46,148 nucleotides of DNA from an uncultured Thermoleophilia bacterium (GCA_938017905.1 CALIKX010000022.1:1-46148); one strand, 5' to 3'. Counted from the stretch's first letter, positions 15,768-24,813 are shown. Notes: generated by a model from the sequence alone, not told the origin. Numbers and translations are program-made.

Positions 15768-16844
15768 ATGAGAAGGTCGTCGACCGTGCGGCACGCAAAC
15801 GCCACAACGCCCCTGCGCGGCTTCGCGGCCGCGCTCGCCGGATGCGCCATGATCGGCGCAGCGGCCCTGCCCTCCACTGCGATGGCCGACCCGGCCTCCG
15901 TGGCCGCGAAGAAGCGCGAGGTGCGCGAGCTGAAGGCCAAGCTCGACAGCATCGGCGCGCGCGTGGGGGTCGTGGCCGAGCGCTACAACGGCGCGCGGTG
16001 GCGGTTGTCGGTGATCCAGGGCCGTCTGGATAAGAACCAGAAGGTGCTGGCCAAGGCGATCGAGGACCTCAAGGCATCCCAGCGGATCCTGGGTGACCGC
16101 CTCGACGCCCTCTACCGCCGCCCCGAACCCAACCTGGTCGAGGTGCTGGTATCCAGCGGCAGCCTCACCGATGCCATGAGCGAGATGGAGGGGATCGAGC
16201 GGGCCGGGACGGAGGATGCGCGCGTCGTGGGCAAGGTGCGCCGGTTCCGCGACCGCACACGCACGGTGCGCGTGGAGCTCGCCAAGGACCGCGAATCCGC
16301 GAAGGTCCAGGTGCGCAAGGCGGCCGCGGCCAAGCGACGCGCCGAGGCCATCCTCGCCGAGCGCAAGCGCCTGCTGGAGAACGCGCGCGCCGACCTGCGC
16401 CAGGCCATCGCCGACGAGCGCCGGCGCCGCGCAGCGCAGGCACGGTCCCTCGCCTCATCCGGCTATTCGGCCTTCCGCGGCCCGCTGCCCGACGGCGCCG
16501 GCAATGCCGAGGCCGCGCGTGTCGCGCTCTCGTTCCAGGGCGTGCCCTACGTGTGGGGCGGCGCCTCGCCCTCGGGCTTCGACTGCTCGGGGCTGGCGTC
16601 CTACGCATACGCGCAGATCGGCAAGAGCGTCCCCCATTACACCTACGCCATCTGGGGACAGTTCCCGCAGGTGCCGTCCGACCAACTGCAGGCCGGTGAC
16701 CTGGTGTTCTTCAGCGGCCTGGGCCACATGGGCATCTACATCGGCGGCGGGAACTTCGTGCATGCGCCCCAGACCGGTGACGTGGTGCGCGTGCAGTCGC
16801 TCGCCAGCCGCTCGGGCAACTACGTGGGGGCCGTTCGCCCGTAA
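15768..16844 (+). CDS. secreted NlpC/P60 endopeptidase with coiled-coil domain
   Basis: The 358-residue protein has a signal peptide (to about residue 40, ending PSTAMA-DP), a long coiled coil (about 44-228), and a C-terminal NlpC/P60 domain (about 245-358). The catalytic cysteine is C273 (GFDCSGLASYAYAQ), and H320 (GHMGIYIGGG) and H332 (NFVHAP) complete the site. This is the RipA/CwlO-like layout: peptidoglycan endopeptidases acting in cell separation and kept in check by partners binding the coiled coil. The ATG at 15768 begins the signal peptide. It is divergent from the M23 gene and ends at a hairpin. Confidence 0.93.
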   Translation: MRRSSTVRHANATTPLRGFAAALAGCAMIGAAALPSTAMADPASVAAKKREVRELKAKLDSIGARVGVVAERYNGARWRLSVIQGRLDKNQKVLAKAIEDLKASQRILGDRLDALYRRPEPNLVEVLVSSGSLTDAMSEMEGIERAGTEDARVVGKVRRFRDRTRTVRVELAKDRESAKVQVRKAAAAKRRAEAILAERKRLLENARADLRQAIADERRRRAAQARSLASSGYSAFRGPLPDGAGNAEAARVALSFQGVPYVWGGASPSGFDCSGLASYAYAQIGKSVPHYTYAIWGQFPQVPSDQLQAGDLVFFSGLGHMGIYIGGGNFVHAPQTGDVVRVQSLASRSGNYVGAVRP

Positions 16845-16850
16845 CCGCGA

Positions 16851-16869
16851 CGTGGCGCCCGGCGCCACG
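16851..16869 (+). terminator. hairpin terminator after NlpC/P60
   Basis: CGTGGCGCC (16851-16859) and GGCGCCACG (16861-16869) form a near-continuous stem a few bases after the stop codon. There is no T-run. Confidence 0.5.
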
Positions 16870-16886
16870 GGGAGGGGGTGCAGGCC

Positions 16887-16892
16887 TACAAT
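16887..16892 (+). promoter_or_regulatory. -10 element for the CxxC gene and lgt
   Basis: TACAAT, one mismatch from consensus, lies just after the preceding terminator and 25 bases before the ATG at 16918. No clear -35 is present. Confidence 0.4.
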
Positions 16893-16917
16893 GGCCGCAT
16901 CCGCCCCGGAGGAACCC

Positions 16918-17118
16918 ATGTGCGTCGTCTGCCAGAACGTCCCGGCCATCATGACCGCCCTGTCCGGGGCGGGACTCATGACCCGGTCCGTCGTGCGCAG
17001 GGTGCAGGCGGGTCGCACGGACGCTGACGAGCCCGCCGGGCAGCCGCCCACGCCGATGAGTGCCGCGCCCGTGCAGTGCACGCCCCCCCGGGTGCTGACA
17101 CCCACCACGCGCGCCTAG
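16918..17118 (+). CDS. 66-residue CxxC protein, unknown
   Basis: A small frame starting ATG-TGC-GTC-GTC-TGC (MCVVCQNVPAIMTALSGAGLM) behind a perfect GGAGGA ribosome binding site (16908-16913). The CxxC follows immediately after the initiator methionine; then comes a mildly hydrophobic stretch, a basic stretch (RSVVRRVQAGR) and a proline-rich tail with one more cysteine. It has its own -10 element, lies between a terminator and lgt, and ends three bases before the lgt start. An N-terminal cysteine pair could bind metal or carry a disulfide. I do not recognise it; the strong initiation signals argue that it is real. Confidence 0.6.
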   Translation: MCVVCQNVPAIMTALSGAGLMTRSVVRRVQAGRTDADEPAGQPPTPMSAAPVQCTPPRVLTPTTRA

Positions 17119-17121
17119 CCG

Positions 17122-17895
17122 GTGCTCCCCGAATTCGGGTCCGTCGGGCCCTTCACCTTCTACTCGTTCGGCCTGATGGTGGCGCTCGCCATCGTCGTCG
17201 CCGCGGTATTCCTGGCCACGGACATGAGGCAACGCGGACTGGACGGCTCATGGGCCATGGAGGTCGCATTCGCCGCAGGGCTCGGGGGCTTCATCGGCGC
17301 ACGGCTGTACTACCTCATCGAGAACTGGGGCGAGCCCGGGATGGGCCTGTTCTCCACCACCGGGATCGTCTGGTACGGCGGGGTGGCCGGCGGGTTCCTC
17401 GGGGTGGTGCTGTGGAGCGTCTGGCGTCAGATTCCACTGGGACTCGTGGCCAACATGACCGCCGCTCCGCTGGCAATCGGCTACGCGATCGGGCGCATCG
17501 GGTGCCAGTTGGCGGGCGATGGCGACTACGGCGACCTCACGACGCTGCCATGGGGCATGGCCTACCCCGAGGGCACGGTGCCCACCACGGACATCGTCCA
17601 CCCCACGCCCGTGTACGAGACCCTCGCAAGCCTCGTGATCTTCTGGATCCTCTGGCGCATGCGGGGCCGCCTCACCGCGCCCTGGGCGCTGTTCGGCCTG
17701 TACCTGGTGCTCGCGGGGGCCGAGAGGTTCCTCGTGGAGTTCGTGCGCGCCACGCCCATCGTCGCCGGTGGACTCACGGCGGCGCAGTTCATCTCTCTGG
17801 GAATCATCGCCGTCGGCGCGATCCTCGTGTGGCGGGGCTGGAACCGCCGCGACCCGGCGTGGGTCGGTGAGCCCGCAGGGAGCCCGGCCGGCTAG
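17122..17895 (+). CDS. lgt: prolipoprotein diacylglyceryl transferase Lgt
   Basis: The 257-residue, seven-span membrane enzyme transfers diacylglycerol from phosphatidylglycerol to the lipobox cysteine of prolipoproteins. It has the Lgt signature AIGRIGCQLAGDGDYG, the GARLYYLIENW and WYGGVAGGFLG stretches, and HPTPVYE before the last spans. GTG at 17122 lacks a clear Shine-Dalgarno sequence and lies three bases after the small CxxC gene, so reinitiation is likely. Its TAG stop shares the bases CTAG (17892-17895) with the convergent adenosyltransferase. Confidence 0.95.
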   Translation: MLPEFGSVGPFTFYSFGLMVALAIVVAAVFLATDMRQRGLDGSWAMEVAFAAGLGGFIGARLYYLIENWGEPGMGLFSTTGIVWYGGVAGGFLGVVLWSVWRQIPLGLVANMTAAPLAIGYAIGRIGCQLAGDGDYGDLTTLPWGMAYPEGTVPTTDIVHPTPVYETLASLVIFWILWRMRGRLTAPWALFGLYLVLAGAERFLVEFVRATPIVAGGLTAAQFISLGIIAVGAILVWRGWNRRDPAWVGEPAGSPAG

Positions 17896-18473
17896 GAGCC
17901 GCCCCCCGGAACCCAGAGCACATCCGGGCGGCCCGCGGACGCATTGGCACCACGGGCGAGGATGAAGAAGAGGTCGGAGAGCCGGTTGAGGTAGGCGATC
18001 ACGGTCTCGCCCACCGCGCCGGTGGGCTCGTGGTCGGCCAGCATCACCACCGCGCGCTCGGCACGGCGGCACACCGTGCGCGCCACGTGCAGGTGCGCCG
18101 CGGCGGGACTGCCGCCGGGCAGGACGAAGCTGGTCAGGGCCTCGAGCCCGGAGTTCACCTCGTCACACCACTGCTCCAGCCACGCCACCCGCTGCGGGGC
18201 AATGCGCAGGCGCCCCTCCTCCGACTCGGGATCAACGGGGACGGCGAGGTCGGCACCCACGTCGAACAGGTCGTTCTGCACCTGCCCCAGGCGGGAATCC
18301 CACCCCTCTGGCAGGTCACACAGGCGCACCACGCCGACCATGGCGTTCAGCTCGTCCACCTCGCCATATGCGTTCACCCTCAGGTGGTCCTTGCGCACCA
18401 GCGTCATGTCGCCCAGGCGGGTGTCGCCCTGATCGCCTTGGCGCGTGTAGATCTTGGTCAGGTGGATGCCCAT
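17892..18473 (-). CDS. PduO-type cob(I)alamin adenosyltransferase
   Basis: The 193-residue protein makes adenosylcobalamin from ATP and cob(I)alamin. It shows the PduO signature at the N-terminus (KIYTRQGDQGDTRLGDMTLVRKDHLRVNAYGEVDELNA), the FVLPGGSPAAAHLHVARTVCRRAERAVV motif and LNRLSDLFFILAR near the C-terminus. The ATG at 18473 has no Shine-Dalgarno sequence; a TATGGT lies exactly six bases upstream, suggesting a leaderless message. No other cobalamin gene or B12 riboswitch is seen in the window. Confidence 0.95.
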   Translation of the reverse strand: MGIHLTKIYTRQGDQGDTRLGDMTLVRKDHLRVNAYGEVDELNAMVGVVRLCDLPEGWDSRLGQVQNDLFDVGADLAVPVDPESEEGRLRIAPQRVAWLEQWCDEVNSGLEALTSFVLPGGSPAAAHLHVARTVCRRAERAVVMLADHEPTGAVGETVIAYLNRLSDLFFILARGANASAGRPDVLWVPGGGS

Positions 18474-18479
18474 GGCGGC

Positions 18480-18485
18480 ACCATA
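18480..18485 (-). promoter_or_regulatory. -10 element of the adenosyltransferase gene, leaderless
   Basis: TATGGT on the minus strand (18485-18480) is followed by six bases and the ATG at 18473. The spacing leaves no room for a 5' leader. Confidence 0.45.
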
Positions 18486-18512
18486 GACCGCGCGCCGGTC
18501 GGACGCGCGTCG

Positions 18513-19937
18513 CTACGGAGCCGCGGAGTGGCGGGCATCCCACGTACGGGCGAACGCCTCGGCGGTGCGGGCGTCGTGCACGCGCCCCATTAGCTGCTCC
18601 TCGCGCGTCGCCGCCAGCAGGTCGGTGAGCCACGGGCCGGGAGGGCGTTCGAGCAGCCCTGCGAGTTCACGGCCATCCAGCGGCGGGCGGATCGGCTCGA
18701 GCGCCGCGATGCGCGCGTGCGCCGCCAGCATGTCGCGCGCCAGGGACAGGTGCCGGGTGATCTGGATGGGCGTGGTGCGCGGCCCATCCGTGGCCAGGCG
18801 GTCCGCCACCGAGAGCACCATGGCCTCGACGGGGTCGGGAGCCACCCGTCGCAGGTAGCGGTCGTACTGGGCCAGCGTGAGCGGCTGGCGATGCACCATG
18901 AACCCCAGGGCCAGGTGGTGGCGCACGCCGCGCACCACGAACTCGCGCAGGTCGTTTGACGTCCGCATGTGCCGGCACCATGCATCCGCCATGTCGGCCC
19001 CCACCCGGTCGTGGTGGGGGAAGATGACGCGCCCGCTGTCCAGCACCCCCCGCGTCGCGGCCTTCGCCATGTCGTGGAGGAGGGCCGTGATGCGCAGCGC
19101 CTGGCCACGGGTGAGTCCGTCCGCGAGGGGCACCGCGAGCGACGCGGGGACCAGGTGCGCGTCGGAGCGAAAGACCTCCCCGGGGTCATGTTCGATCGCG
19201 ACCACGTTGTCCAGCACCTCCAGCGTATGGCCGAGGACGTCGAGATGGTGGTACGCGCTCTGGTCCACCCCTCGGCAGTCCTCCAACTGGGGCACGAGGC
19301 CACCAAGGCCACCGACGGAATCGAGGACACGGACGGCCCGCCCCGGGTCCGGGGCGGTGACGATGCGCGCGAACTCCTCCATCACGCGCTCGCCGGGGGC
19401 ATCGGCGATCCCCGCGGACGCCACGCGCGCCGCGTCCACGGCGGCGGCATCCATCGAGAAGCCGAGGGCGTCGGCGATGCGCGCGAGGCGCAGCACTCGT
19501 ACCGGATCGTCGCGAAGGGCGGTCGGCCCCACCAGCGCCATGCGCTTCGCGCGCAGGTCGTCCACGCCGCCATGGCGATCGATGATGTCCCCGGCGCCAT
19601 CGGCCCGCAGGGCCAGGGCGTTGACGGTGAAGTCCCGGCGCGAGAGGTCATCCTCGAGTCCCTCGCCCAGCACCGGCATGATGTCCACCTGGCACGGGAG
19701 GTCGCCGCCCGTTACGCGCCACGCACCGAAGTCCCGCGACAGGCGGAACCGGGACGCCCCGTGCGCGCGCCCGAGCGCCCGGGCCTCGGCCTCCGGATCC
19801 CCTGCGGTGACCACGTCGAGGTCGGCCACCGGCCGGCCCAGCAGGGCGTCGCGCAACCCGCCGCCCACCACCCATGCGGGCGCGGTGAGCGGCGCGAGCG
19901 GCGCGGTGAGGCCACGGGCGTCGAGGTCGGCCGTCAC
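18513..19937 (-). CDS. cca: CCA-adding tRNA nucleotidyltransferase/poly(A) polymerase family
   Basis: The 474-residue protein has a class II nucleotidyltransferase head (WVVGGGLRDALLGRPVADLDVV, with the two DxD carboxylates), the RRDFTVNALAL and RDDPVRVLRLARIADALGF blocks, and a C-terminal HD domain (YHHLDVLGHTLEVLDN, LLHDMAKAATR, FPHHDRVGADMA). This is the layout of the tRNA 3'-end CCA-adding enzymes with HD domain found in Gram-positives. The GTG at 19937 overlaps the alr stop (GTGA), making it the last gene of the long rplM operon. Whether it adds CCA, only A, or only C cannot be read from sequence alone. Confidence 0.9.
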   Translation of the reverse strand: MTADLDARGLTAPLAPLTAPAWVVGGGLRDALLGRPVADLDVVTAGDPEAEARALGRAHGASRFRLSRDFGAWRVTGGDLPCQVDIMPVLGEGLEDDLSRRDFTVNALALRADGAGDIIDRHGGVDDLRAKRMALVGPTALRDDPVRVLRLARIADALGFSMDAAAVDAARVASAGIADAPGERVMEEFARIVTAPDPGRAVRVLDSVGGLGGLVPQLEDCRGVDQSAYHHLDVLGHTLEVLDNVVAIEHDPGEVFRSDAHLVPASLAVPLADGLTRGQALRITALLHDMAKAATRGVLDSGRVIFPHHDRVGADMADAWCRHMRTSNDLREFVVRGVRHHLALGFMVHRQPLTLAQYDRYLRRVAPDPVEAMVLSVADRLATDGPRTTPIQITRHLSLARDMLAAHARIAALEPIRPPLDGRELAGLLERPPGPWLTDLLAATREEQLMGRVHDARTAEAFARTWDARHSAAP

Positions 19938-21055
19938 CCCCGGTGGTCCCGCGCGACGCGCGGGCTCACCCCGCACGTCACCTCATAGGCGATGGAGCCA
20001 CGCCACGCCGCGACCTCCTCGGCCGTGAGGCGCTCGGTGCCCTGGCGGCCGATGATCACCACCTCCTCCCCACCCCGCTCATCCGCCTCGGGCCCCAGGT
20101 CCACGGCAAGGAGATCCATCGAGACCGTGCCCACCACGGGCACGCGACGGCCACCCACCAGCACCTGCGCCCGGTTGGAGAGGTCGCGGGCGAAGCCATC
20201 CGCATAGCCCACGGGGACGATGCCCACCCAGGTGCCGCGCGCCGCCCGCCAGGTGCGCCCGTACCCCGCGCTCATCCGGGACGTGAACGGCTTCACCACC
20301 GCCAGGCGCGAGCGCCATGTCATCACCGGCACCAGGTCATCATCCGAGGGGTCACCCCCGAAGGGCGAGCACCCGTACAGCGCGATGCCGCATCGCACCA
20401 TGTCGAACGCGGCGGACGGATCGCGCAGGGTGGCGGCGCTGTTGGAGGCATGCACGACGACCCCGGGGAACCGCTCGCGCACGCCGGGCACGACCTGGCG
20501 GAACCGGATGAGCTGCTCGCGCATGAAACCCGCCTCGGGCCCATCGCGCTCATCCGCGGTGGCGAAGTGCGTCATGAGGCCCGCCACCTCGCAGCCGACC
20601 GCTGCCGCGTGGTCGGCAAGGGCGCGTACATCCGCGGGCGCGACGCCCAGGCGGCCCATCCCCGTATCCACCTCGACGTGCACGCGCGCACGGCGACCCG
20701 CATGCGCGGCGGCGTCGGCGATGGCGCGCACGCAGGCGGCGCTCCCCACCACCACCTCGCAGTCCGCGGCGACGGCCCGGGCCGGGGCGGCCCCGGCGAG
20801 CGGACTCATGATGAGGATGCGCGCGGAGATGCCACCGAGGCGCAGCTCCTCGGCCTCCTCCACGCTCGCCACGGCCAGGCTGCCCGCCCCGCCATCCAGG
20901 GCGGCGCGCGCGCAGGCGACGGCGCCGTGGCCGTAGCCGTTGGCCTTCACCACCGCCATCAGCTCCGCGTCACCGGCGGCACGCGTGAGGCGGGCCGCGT
21001 TGTGGCGCAGGGCGTCCAGGTCGATGACGGCCGTTGAGCGCGCGTCGGATGTCAT
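19934..21055 (-). CDS. alr: alanine racemase
   Basis: The 373-residue fold-type III PLP enzyme makes D-alanine for the cell wall. K37 in VVKANGYGHGA is the PLP lysine, the second-domain tyrosine lies in RMSAGYGRTW, and HASNSAATL, DMVRCGIALYG and VGTVSMDLLAVDLG are all present. The ATG at 21055 overlaps the stop of the nnr gene (ATGA). Confidence 0.95.
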   Translation of the reverse strand: MTSDARSTAVIDLDALRHNAARLTRAAGDAELMAVVKANGYGHGAVACARAALDGGAGSLAVASVEEAEELRLGGISARILIMSPLAGAAPARAVAADCEVVVGSAACVRAIADAAAHAGRRARVHVEVDTGMGRLGVAPADVRALADHAAAVGCEVAGLMTHFATADERDGPEAGFMREQLIRFRQVVPGVRERFPGVVVHASNSAATLRDPSAAFDMVRCGIALYGCSPFGGDPSDDDLVPVMTWRSRLAVVKPFTSRMSAGYGRTWRAARGTWVGIVPVGYADGFARDLSNRAQVLVGGRRVPVVGTVSMDLLAVDLGPEADERGGEEVVIIGRQGTERLTAEEVAAWRGSIAYEVTCGVSPRVARDHRG

Positions 21056-22578
21056 GCGGCGGCCTCCATGCGCGCCCGGGGCAGGGCCTCGATGATGTCG
21101 CCGGCCATCGTGCCATCGCCCAGACCGGCCATCGCCCCGGCCCGGGCATGCAGCGCCGCGCCGCACACGGCGGCATCGGCCGGCGGCATGCCGCGCGCGA
21201 GCAGGGCCGCGATGACCCCGGACAGGACATCGCCGGAGCCGGCCGTGGCCAGCACGGCCGAGCCCTCATCGATCACCACCGGCAGGGCGCCGGGTGCGCA
21301 CACGAGCGTGCCGGGCCCCTTCAGCAGCGCCACCGCATCCGATCGCCCGCACAGGTCACGTGCCGACTGCAGCCGGGACGCGGTCACCTCTTCCCGCGTG
21401 CGCCCGAGCAGGCGCGCCGCCTCGCCCGCATGCGGTGTGATGACGGTGGGCCCCGGTCGTTCACGCAGTGCGCCGAGGTCGTCGCCCAGGTGCCACAGGC
21501 CGTCGGCGTCGAGAACCACGGGGAGCTCCAGCGCGGCCAGCAGGGCGCGCACGAGCGGCGCGGAACCGGCATCCCGGCCGATCCCCGGGCCGATGACCAC
21601 CGCGCCCGCGCGCGCGGCCTGGTGCATCACCGCATCGAGCGACCGTGGCGATACCCCCGAGTCACCCGGTACCCCCACCACCATCACCTCGGGCGTGCCC
21701 ATCGCGACCTCCGACCGGACGGCCTCGGGCACGCATGCCACCACCAGGCCGGCACCGGCGCGCAGCGCCGCGCGGGTGCACAGGCGCGCGGCGCCGCTCA
21801 TCCCCGGGGCACCCGCCACGGCGAGCACGGCCCCTGCGCGGTACTTGTCCGCAGCAGGATCGCGCGGAGGGATGGCACCGATCACCCCGCGGGTGGCGCG
21901 CCACGCACAGGGCTCCGGCCGCAGCTCGCGCGGGATGCCGATGTCGGCCACCACGATCTCGCCCGACAACTCGCGCCCGGGCGCGATGCGAAGCCCGGCC
22001 TTCTCCTCCGCGAAGGTGACCGTGAGGCAGGCGCGCACCGCGGGGCCCGGGGCCTCGCCGGTGTCGGCGTCCACGCCGGTCGGCACATCCAGGGCCGCCA
22101 CGGGCGCACCGGATGCACGGAGCGCCGCGACGGCCTCGGCCACCATCCCCCGCGGGGCACCGCGCGTGCCCGTGCCGAGCAGCGCGTCCACTACCACGCG
22201 CCCGCCGGCCCGCAGCGCACCGAGGTCGACATCATGGATGGCGATGCCGGCGTCGGCCGCCCGGGCCGTCATCAGCGCGCCGTCCGGCGACTCCGGCGCG
22301 CGGGCCCCGGGAGCCTGCACGCGCACGTCCCACCCGGCCTCCGCGAGGTGGCGCGCCACCACCATGCCATCGCCGCCGTTGTTGCCGGACCCCACCAGCA
22401 CGGTCACCGCCGAGCCCGCGGGAAATGCCCCGGCGATCGCCCGCGCCGCACGCAATCCGGCGGTCTCCATGAGGATCTCGCCCGGGGTGCCCGCGGCGAT
22501 CGCGCGCGCATCCGCGTCGCGGACGGCGGCGGCATCGAAGAGCGGGAGCATTCCGTCAAGCGGCGGCATGCCCCACAT
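21052..22578 (-). CDS. nnr: bifunctional NAD(P)HX epimerase/dehydratase
   Basis: The 508-residue protein joins two repair enzymes for hydrated NAD(P)H. The N-terminal YjeF_N epimerase half (about 1-215) has VGSGNNGGDGMVVARHL, DALLGTGTRG and ALDVPTGVDADTG. The C-terminal carbohydrate-kinase-like dehydratase half (about 230-508) has KYRAGAVLAVAGAPGMSGAARL, VIGPGIGRD, TPHAGEAARLLG and the GSGDVLSG motif. Starts at ATG 22578, 22569 or 22551 are all possible; the last begins MLPLFDAAAVRDADARAI and is closest to the usual family start. It overlaps alr by four bases and follows acpS closely. Confidence 0.93.
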   Translation of the reverse strand: MWGMPPLDGMLPLFDAAAVRDADARAIAAGTPGEILMETAGLRAARAIAGAFPAGSAVTVLVGSGNNGGDGMVVARHLAEAGWDVRVQAPGARAPESPDGALMTARAADAGIAIHDVDLGALRAGGRVVVDALLGTGTRGAPRGMVAEAVAALRASGAPVAALDVPTGVDADTGEAPGPAVRACLTVTFAEEKAGLRIAPGRELSGEIVVADIGIPRELRPEPCAWRATRGVIGAIPPRDPAADKYRAGAVLAVAGAPGMSGAARLCTRAALRAGAGLVVACVPEAVRSEVAMGTPEVMVVGVPGDSGVSPRSLDAVMHQAARAGAVVIGPGIGRDAGSAPLVRALLAALELPVVLDADGLWHLGDDLGALRERPGPTVITPHAGEAARLLGRTREEVTASRLQSARDLCGRSDAVALLKGPGTLVCAPGALPVVIDEGSAVLATAGSGDVLSGVIAALLARGMPPADAAVCGAALHARAGAMAGLGDGTMAGDIIEALPRARMEAAA

Positions 22579-22579
22579 C

Positions 22580-22978
22580 CTATTGACGGGGCTCGCCGCC
22601 CCTCAGGATCGCGACGGCGGCAGCCATGCCCCGCGAGTGCGTGAGGGACAGCATCACCTCGACCACGCCGAGCATGGACGCCCGCTGCAGGCAGCGGCCC
22701 GCCAGTATCACGGTGGGCGCGCCGCGCCCACGCACGACCTCGGCCTCGTGCCACCGGGTCATGCCGATGCCCAGGGCCTTCCCCACCGCCTCCTTGGCGG
22801 CGAACCGCGCGGCGAAGTGCTGCGGGGGGTAGGCACGCGACTCGCAGTAGGCCTGCTCGGCCGGGGTGAAGCAGCGCTCGGCGAAGCGGGGGTGGCGCTC
22901 CAGCGCGCGCTCGATCCGGTCGATCTCGATGAGGTCGATGCCAACACCCACGATGCCCGGACCCATCGGGGGGCTCAT
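22580..22978 (-). CDS. acpS: holo-[acyl-carrier-protein] synthase
   Basis: The 132-residue phosphopantetheinyl transferase has GVGIDLIEIDRI with the Mg-binding aspartate near the N-terminus, and the second motif RFAAKEAVGKALG. It moves phosphopantetheine from CoA to ACP for fatty acid synthesis. The ATG overlaps the glmS stop (ATGA at 22975-22978). Confidence 0.95.
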   Translation of the reverse strand: MSPPMGPGIVGVGIDLIEIDRIERALERHPRFAERCFTPAEQAYCESRAYPPQHFAARFAAKEAVGKALGIGMTRWHEAEVVRGRGAPTVILAGRCLQRASMLGVVEVMLSLTHSRGMAAAVAILRGGEPRQ

Positions 22979-24813
22979 TCCACCGTGACCGTCTTCGCGA
23001 GGTTGCGGGGCTGGTCCACGTTCAGCCCGCGGGCGCGCGCCACGGCATAGGCGAACAACTGGAGGGGCACCACCGCCAGCACCGATGCCAGGAGCGGTGG
23101 GGTGCGCGGCACGAACATGACGTCATCGGCGTGCTCCGCAATCTCCTCGTTGCCCTGGGTGGCCACCGCGATCACCTCGGCGCCGCGGGCACGGACCTCC
23201 TGGATATTCGAGACGACCTTGTCGAACACGTGCCCGTCCGTGGCCACCACGACCACGGGCGATCCGTCATCCAGCAGGGCGATGGGGCCATGCTTCATCT
23301 CGCCGGCCGGGTAGGCCTCGGTGGGCACGTACGAGATCTCCTTCAGCTTCAGCGCGCCCTCGTACGACACCGGCATTCCCACATGCCGGCCGAGGTACAG
23401 GAAGAAGGGGCGGTCGGCGTACTTCGCGCCGACCACGAGCGCGTGCGCGGCGTCATCGGAATCGAGGTACTCCTGCACCAGGTCCGGCACGCGGTGGAGT
23501 TCGTCGCCGAGGTCCGCGGCGCCGGCGGCGGAGAGCACGTGCCGCGCGCGGCCCAGCTTCAGGGCAAGAAGGGCAAGCGCCACCACCTGCGCCGTGTGGG
23601 TCTTGGTGGCGGCCACGCCGATCTCCAGCCCGGCGCGGGTGTAGAGCACCCCATCGGCGTCGCGGACGGCCTGCGAGCCCATGATGTTGGTGAGCGCCAC
23701 GACGTGGGCACCGCGCTCGCGGGCCACGCGCATGGCGGCGAGGGTGTCGGCGGTCTCGCCGCTCTGGGTGATGCCGATCACCAGGTCGCCGGGCCCGGCG
23801 AGGCAGGTGCGGTACCGGTACTCACTGGCCACCTCCACGTGCACCGGCACCTGCGCCCAGTCCTCGATGAGGTAGCGCCCCACCAGGCCGGCATGGAATG
23901 ACGTGCCGCAGGCGACGATGTGCACGCGCTCCACACGCCCCAGCGCGGCGTCGTCGAGGCCCAGCCCCGGCAGGTCGATCTCCCCCTCGGGGCGCAGGCG
24001 GTCGCCGATGGTGTCGCGCAGGGCCGCGGGCTGCTCGTGGATCTCCTTGAGCATGAAGGTGTCGTAGCCGCCCTTCTCGGCGGCGTCCTCGTCCCAGTCG
24101 ACGCGGGTGATGTCACGCGTGATGGCCACATCACCCTCGTGGATGGTCACCGAGTCGCGCTCCACCACCACGATCTCGCCCGATTCGACCGCGATGGTGT
24201 CGCGGGTCTCGGGCAGGAATGCGGGGATGGCCGAGGCCACGAAGCGCTCGCCCTTGCCCACGCCTACCACCAGCGGGGTCTCCTGCCGGTATGCCACCAA
24301 CCGGCCGGGCTCATCGGCGGCGGACGCCACGATGGTGAAGTGGCCCTCGAGGCGGTCGATGGCGGCGCGCATGGCGTCCACGAGGTCGCCCGCGTAGTGG
24401 CGGGCGATGAGATGCGGGATCACCTCGGCATCGGTCTCGCTCAGGAACACCACGCCCTCGTCCTGCAGTTCGGCACGCAGGCGGGCGTAGTTCTCGACGA
24501 TCCCGTTCATCACCACGTTAATGCGACCCGTCGCGTCCGCGTGCGGGTGCGCGTTGGCCTCGGTCACGCGTCCATGCGTGGCCCAGCGGGTGTGGCCCAT
24601 CCCGACGGTCGCCGTGGAGGCGTCGGTGCCGCGGTCATGCGCCGCCCGGCGCAACTCGGCCAGGTTCCCCACGGCGCGCACGGTGCGCGGGCCGTCGTCC
24701 TCCATCAGCACCACGCCCGCCGAGTCGTACCCCCGGTACTCGAGGCGCTCGAGGCCCGCGAGGATGAGCTCCTCGCACGGCCGCCCCCCCACGTATCCGA
24801 TGATGCCGCACAT
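22975..24813 (-). CDS. glmS: glucosamine-fructose-6-phosphate aminotransferase (isomerizing)
   Basis: The 612-residue enzyme makes glucosamine 6-phosphate from fructose 6-phosphate and glutamine. C2 (MCGIIGYVG) is the glutaminase nucleophile; GHTRWATHG, HPHADATGRINVVMNGIVENY and SETDAEVI complete that domain. Two SIS isomerase domains follow (ACGTSFHAGLVGRYL, TQSGETADT, LGRHVGMPVSYEGALKLKEISYVPTEAYPAGEMKHGP) and the C-terminal LNVDQPRNLAKTVTVE. The true start is the ATG at 24813 because Cys must follow Met. It overlaps the glmM stop by one base (TGATG). No glmS ribozyme could sit here. Confidence 0.97.
   Translation of the reverse strand: MCGIIGYVGGRPCEELILAGLERLEYRGYDSAGVVLMEDDGPRTVRAVGNLAELRRAAHDRGTDASTATVGMGHTRWATHGRVTEANAHPHADATGRINVVMNGIVENYARLRAELQDEGVVFLSETDAEVIPHLIARHYAGDLVDAMRAAIDRLEGHFTIVASAADEPGRLVAYRQETPLVVGVGKGERFVASAIPAFLPETRDTIAVESGEIVVVERDSVTIHEGDVAITRDITRVDWDEDAAEKGGYDTFMLKEIHEQPAALRDTIGDRLRPEGEIDLPGLGLDDAALGRVERVHIVACGTSFHAGLVGRYLIEDWAQVPVHVEVASEYRYRTCLAGPGDLVIGITQSGETADTLAAMRVARERGAHVVALTNIMGSQAVRDADGVLYTRAGLEIGVAATKTHTAQVVALALLALKLGRARHVLSAAGAADLGDELHRVPDLVQEYLDSDDAAHALVVGAKYADRPFFLYLGRHVGMPVSYEGALKLKEISYVPTEAYPAGEMKHGPIALLDDGSPVVVVATDGHVFDKVVSNIQEVRARGAEVIAVATQGNEEIAEHADDVMFVPRTPPLLASVLAVVPLQLFAYAVARARGLNVDQPRNLAKTVTVE

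Noticed and set aside
16891-17118. CxxC protein beginning at ATG 16891
   Set aside because: That ATG overlaps the TACAAT -10 element; the ATG at 16918 has a perfect GGAGGA site.
17892-18512. Cobalamin riboswitch near the adenosyltransferase
   Set aside because: The gap upstream of the gene is only 39 bases and a -10 element abuts the ATG, so no riboswitch can fit.
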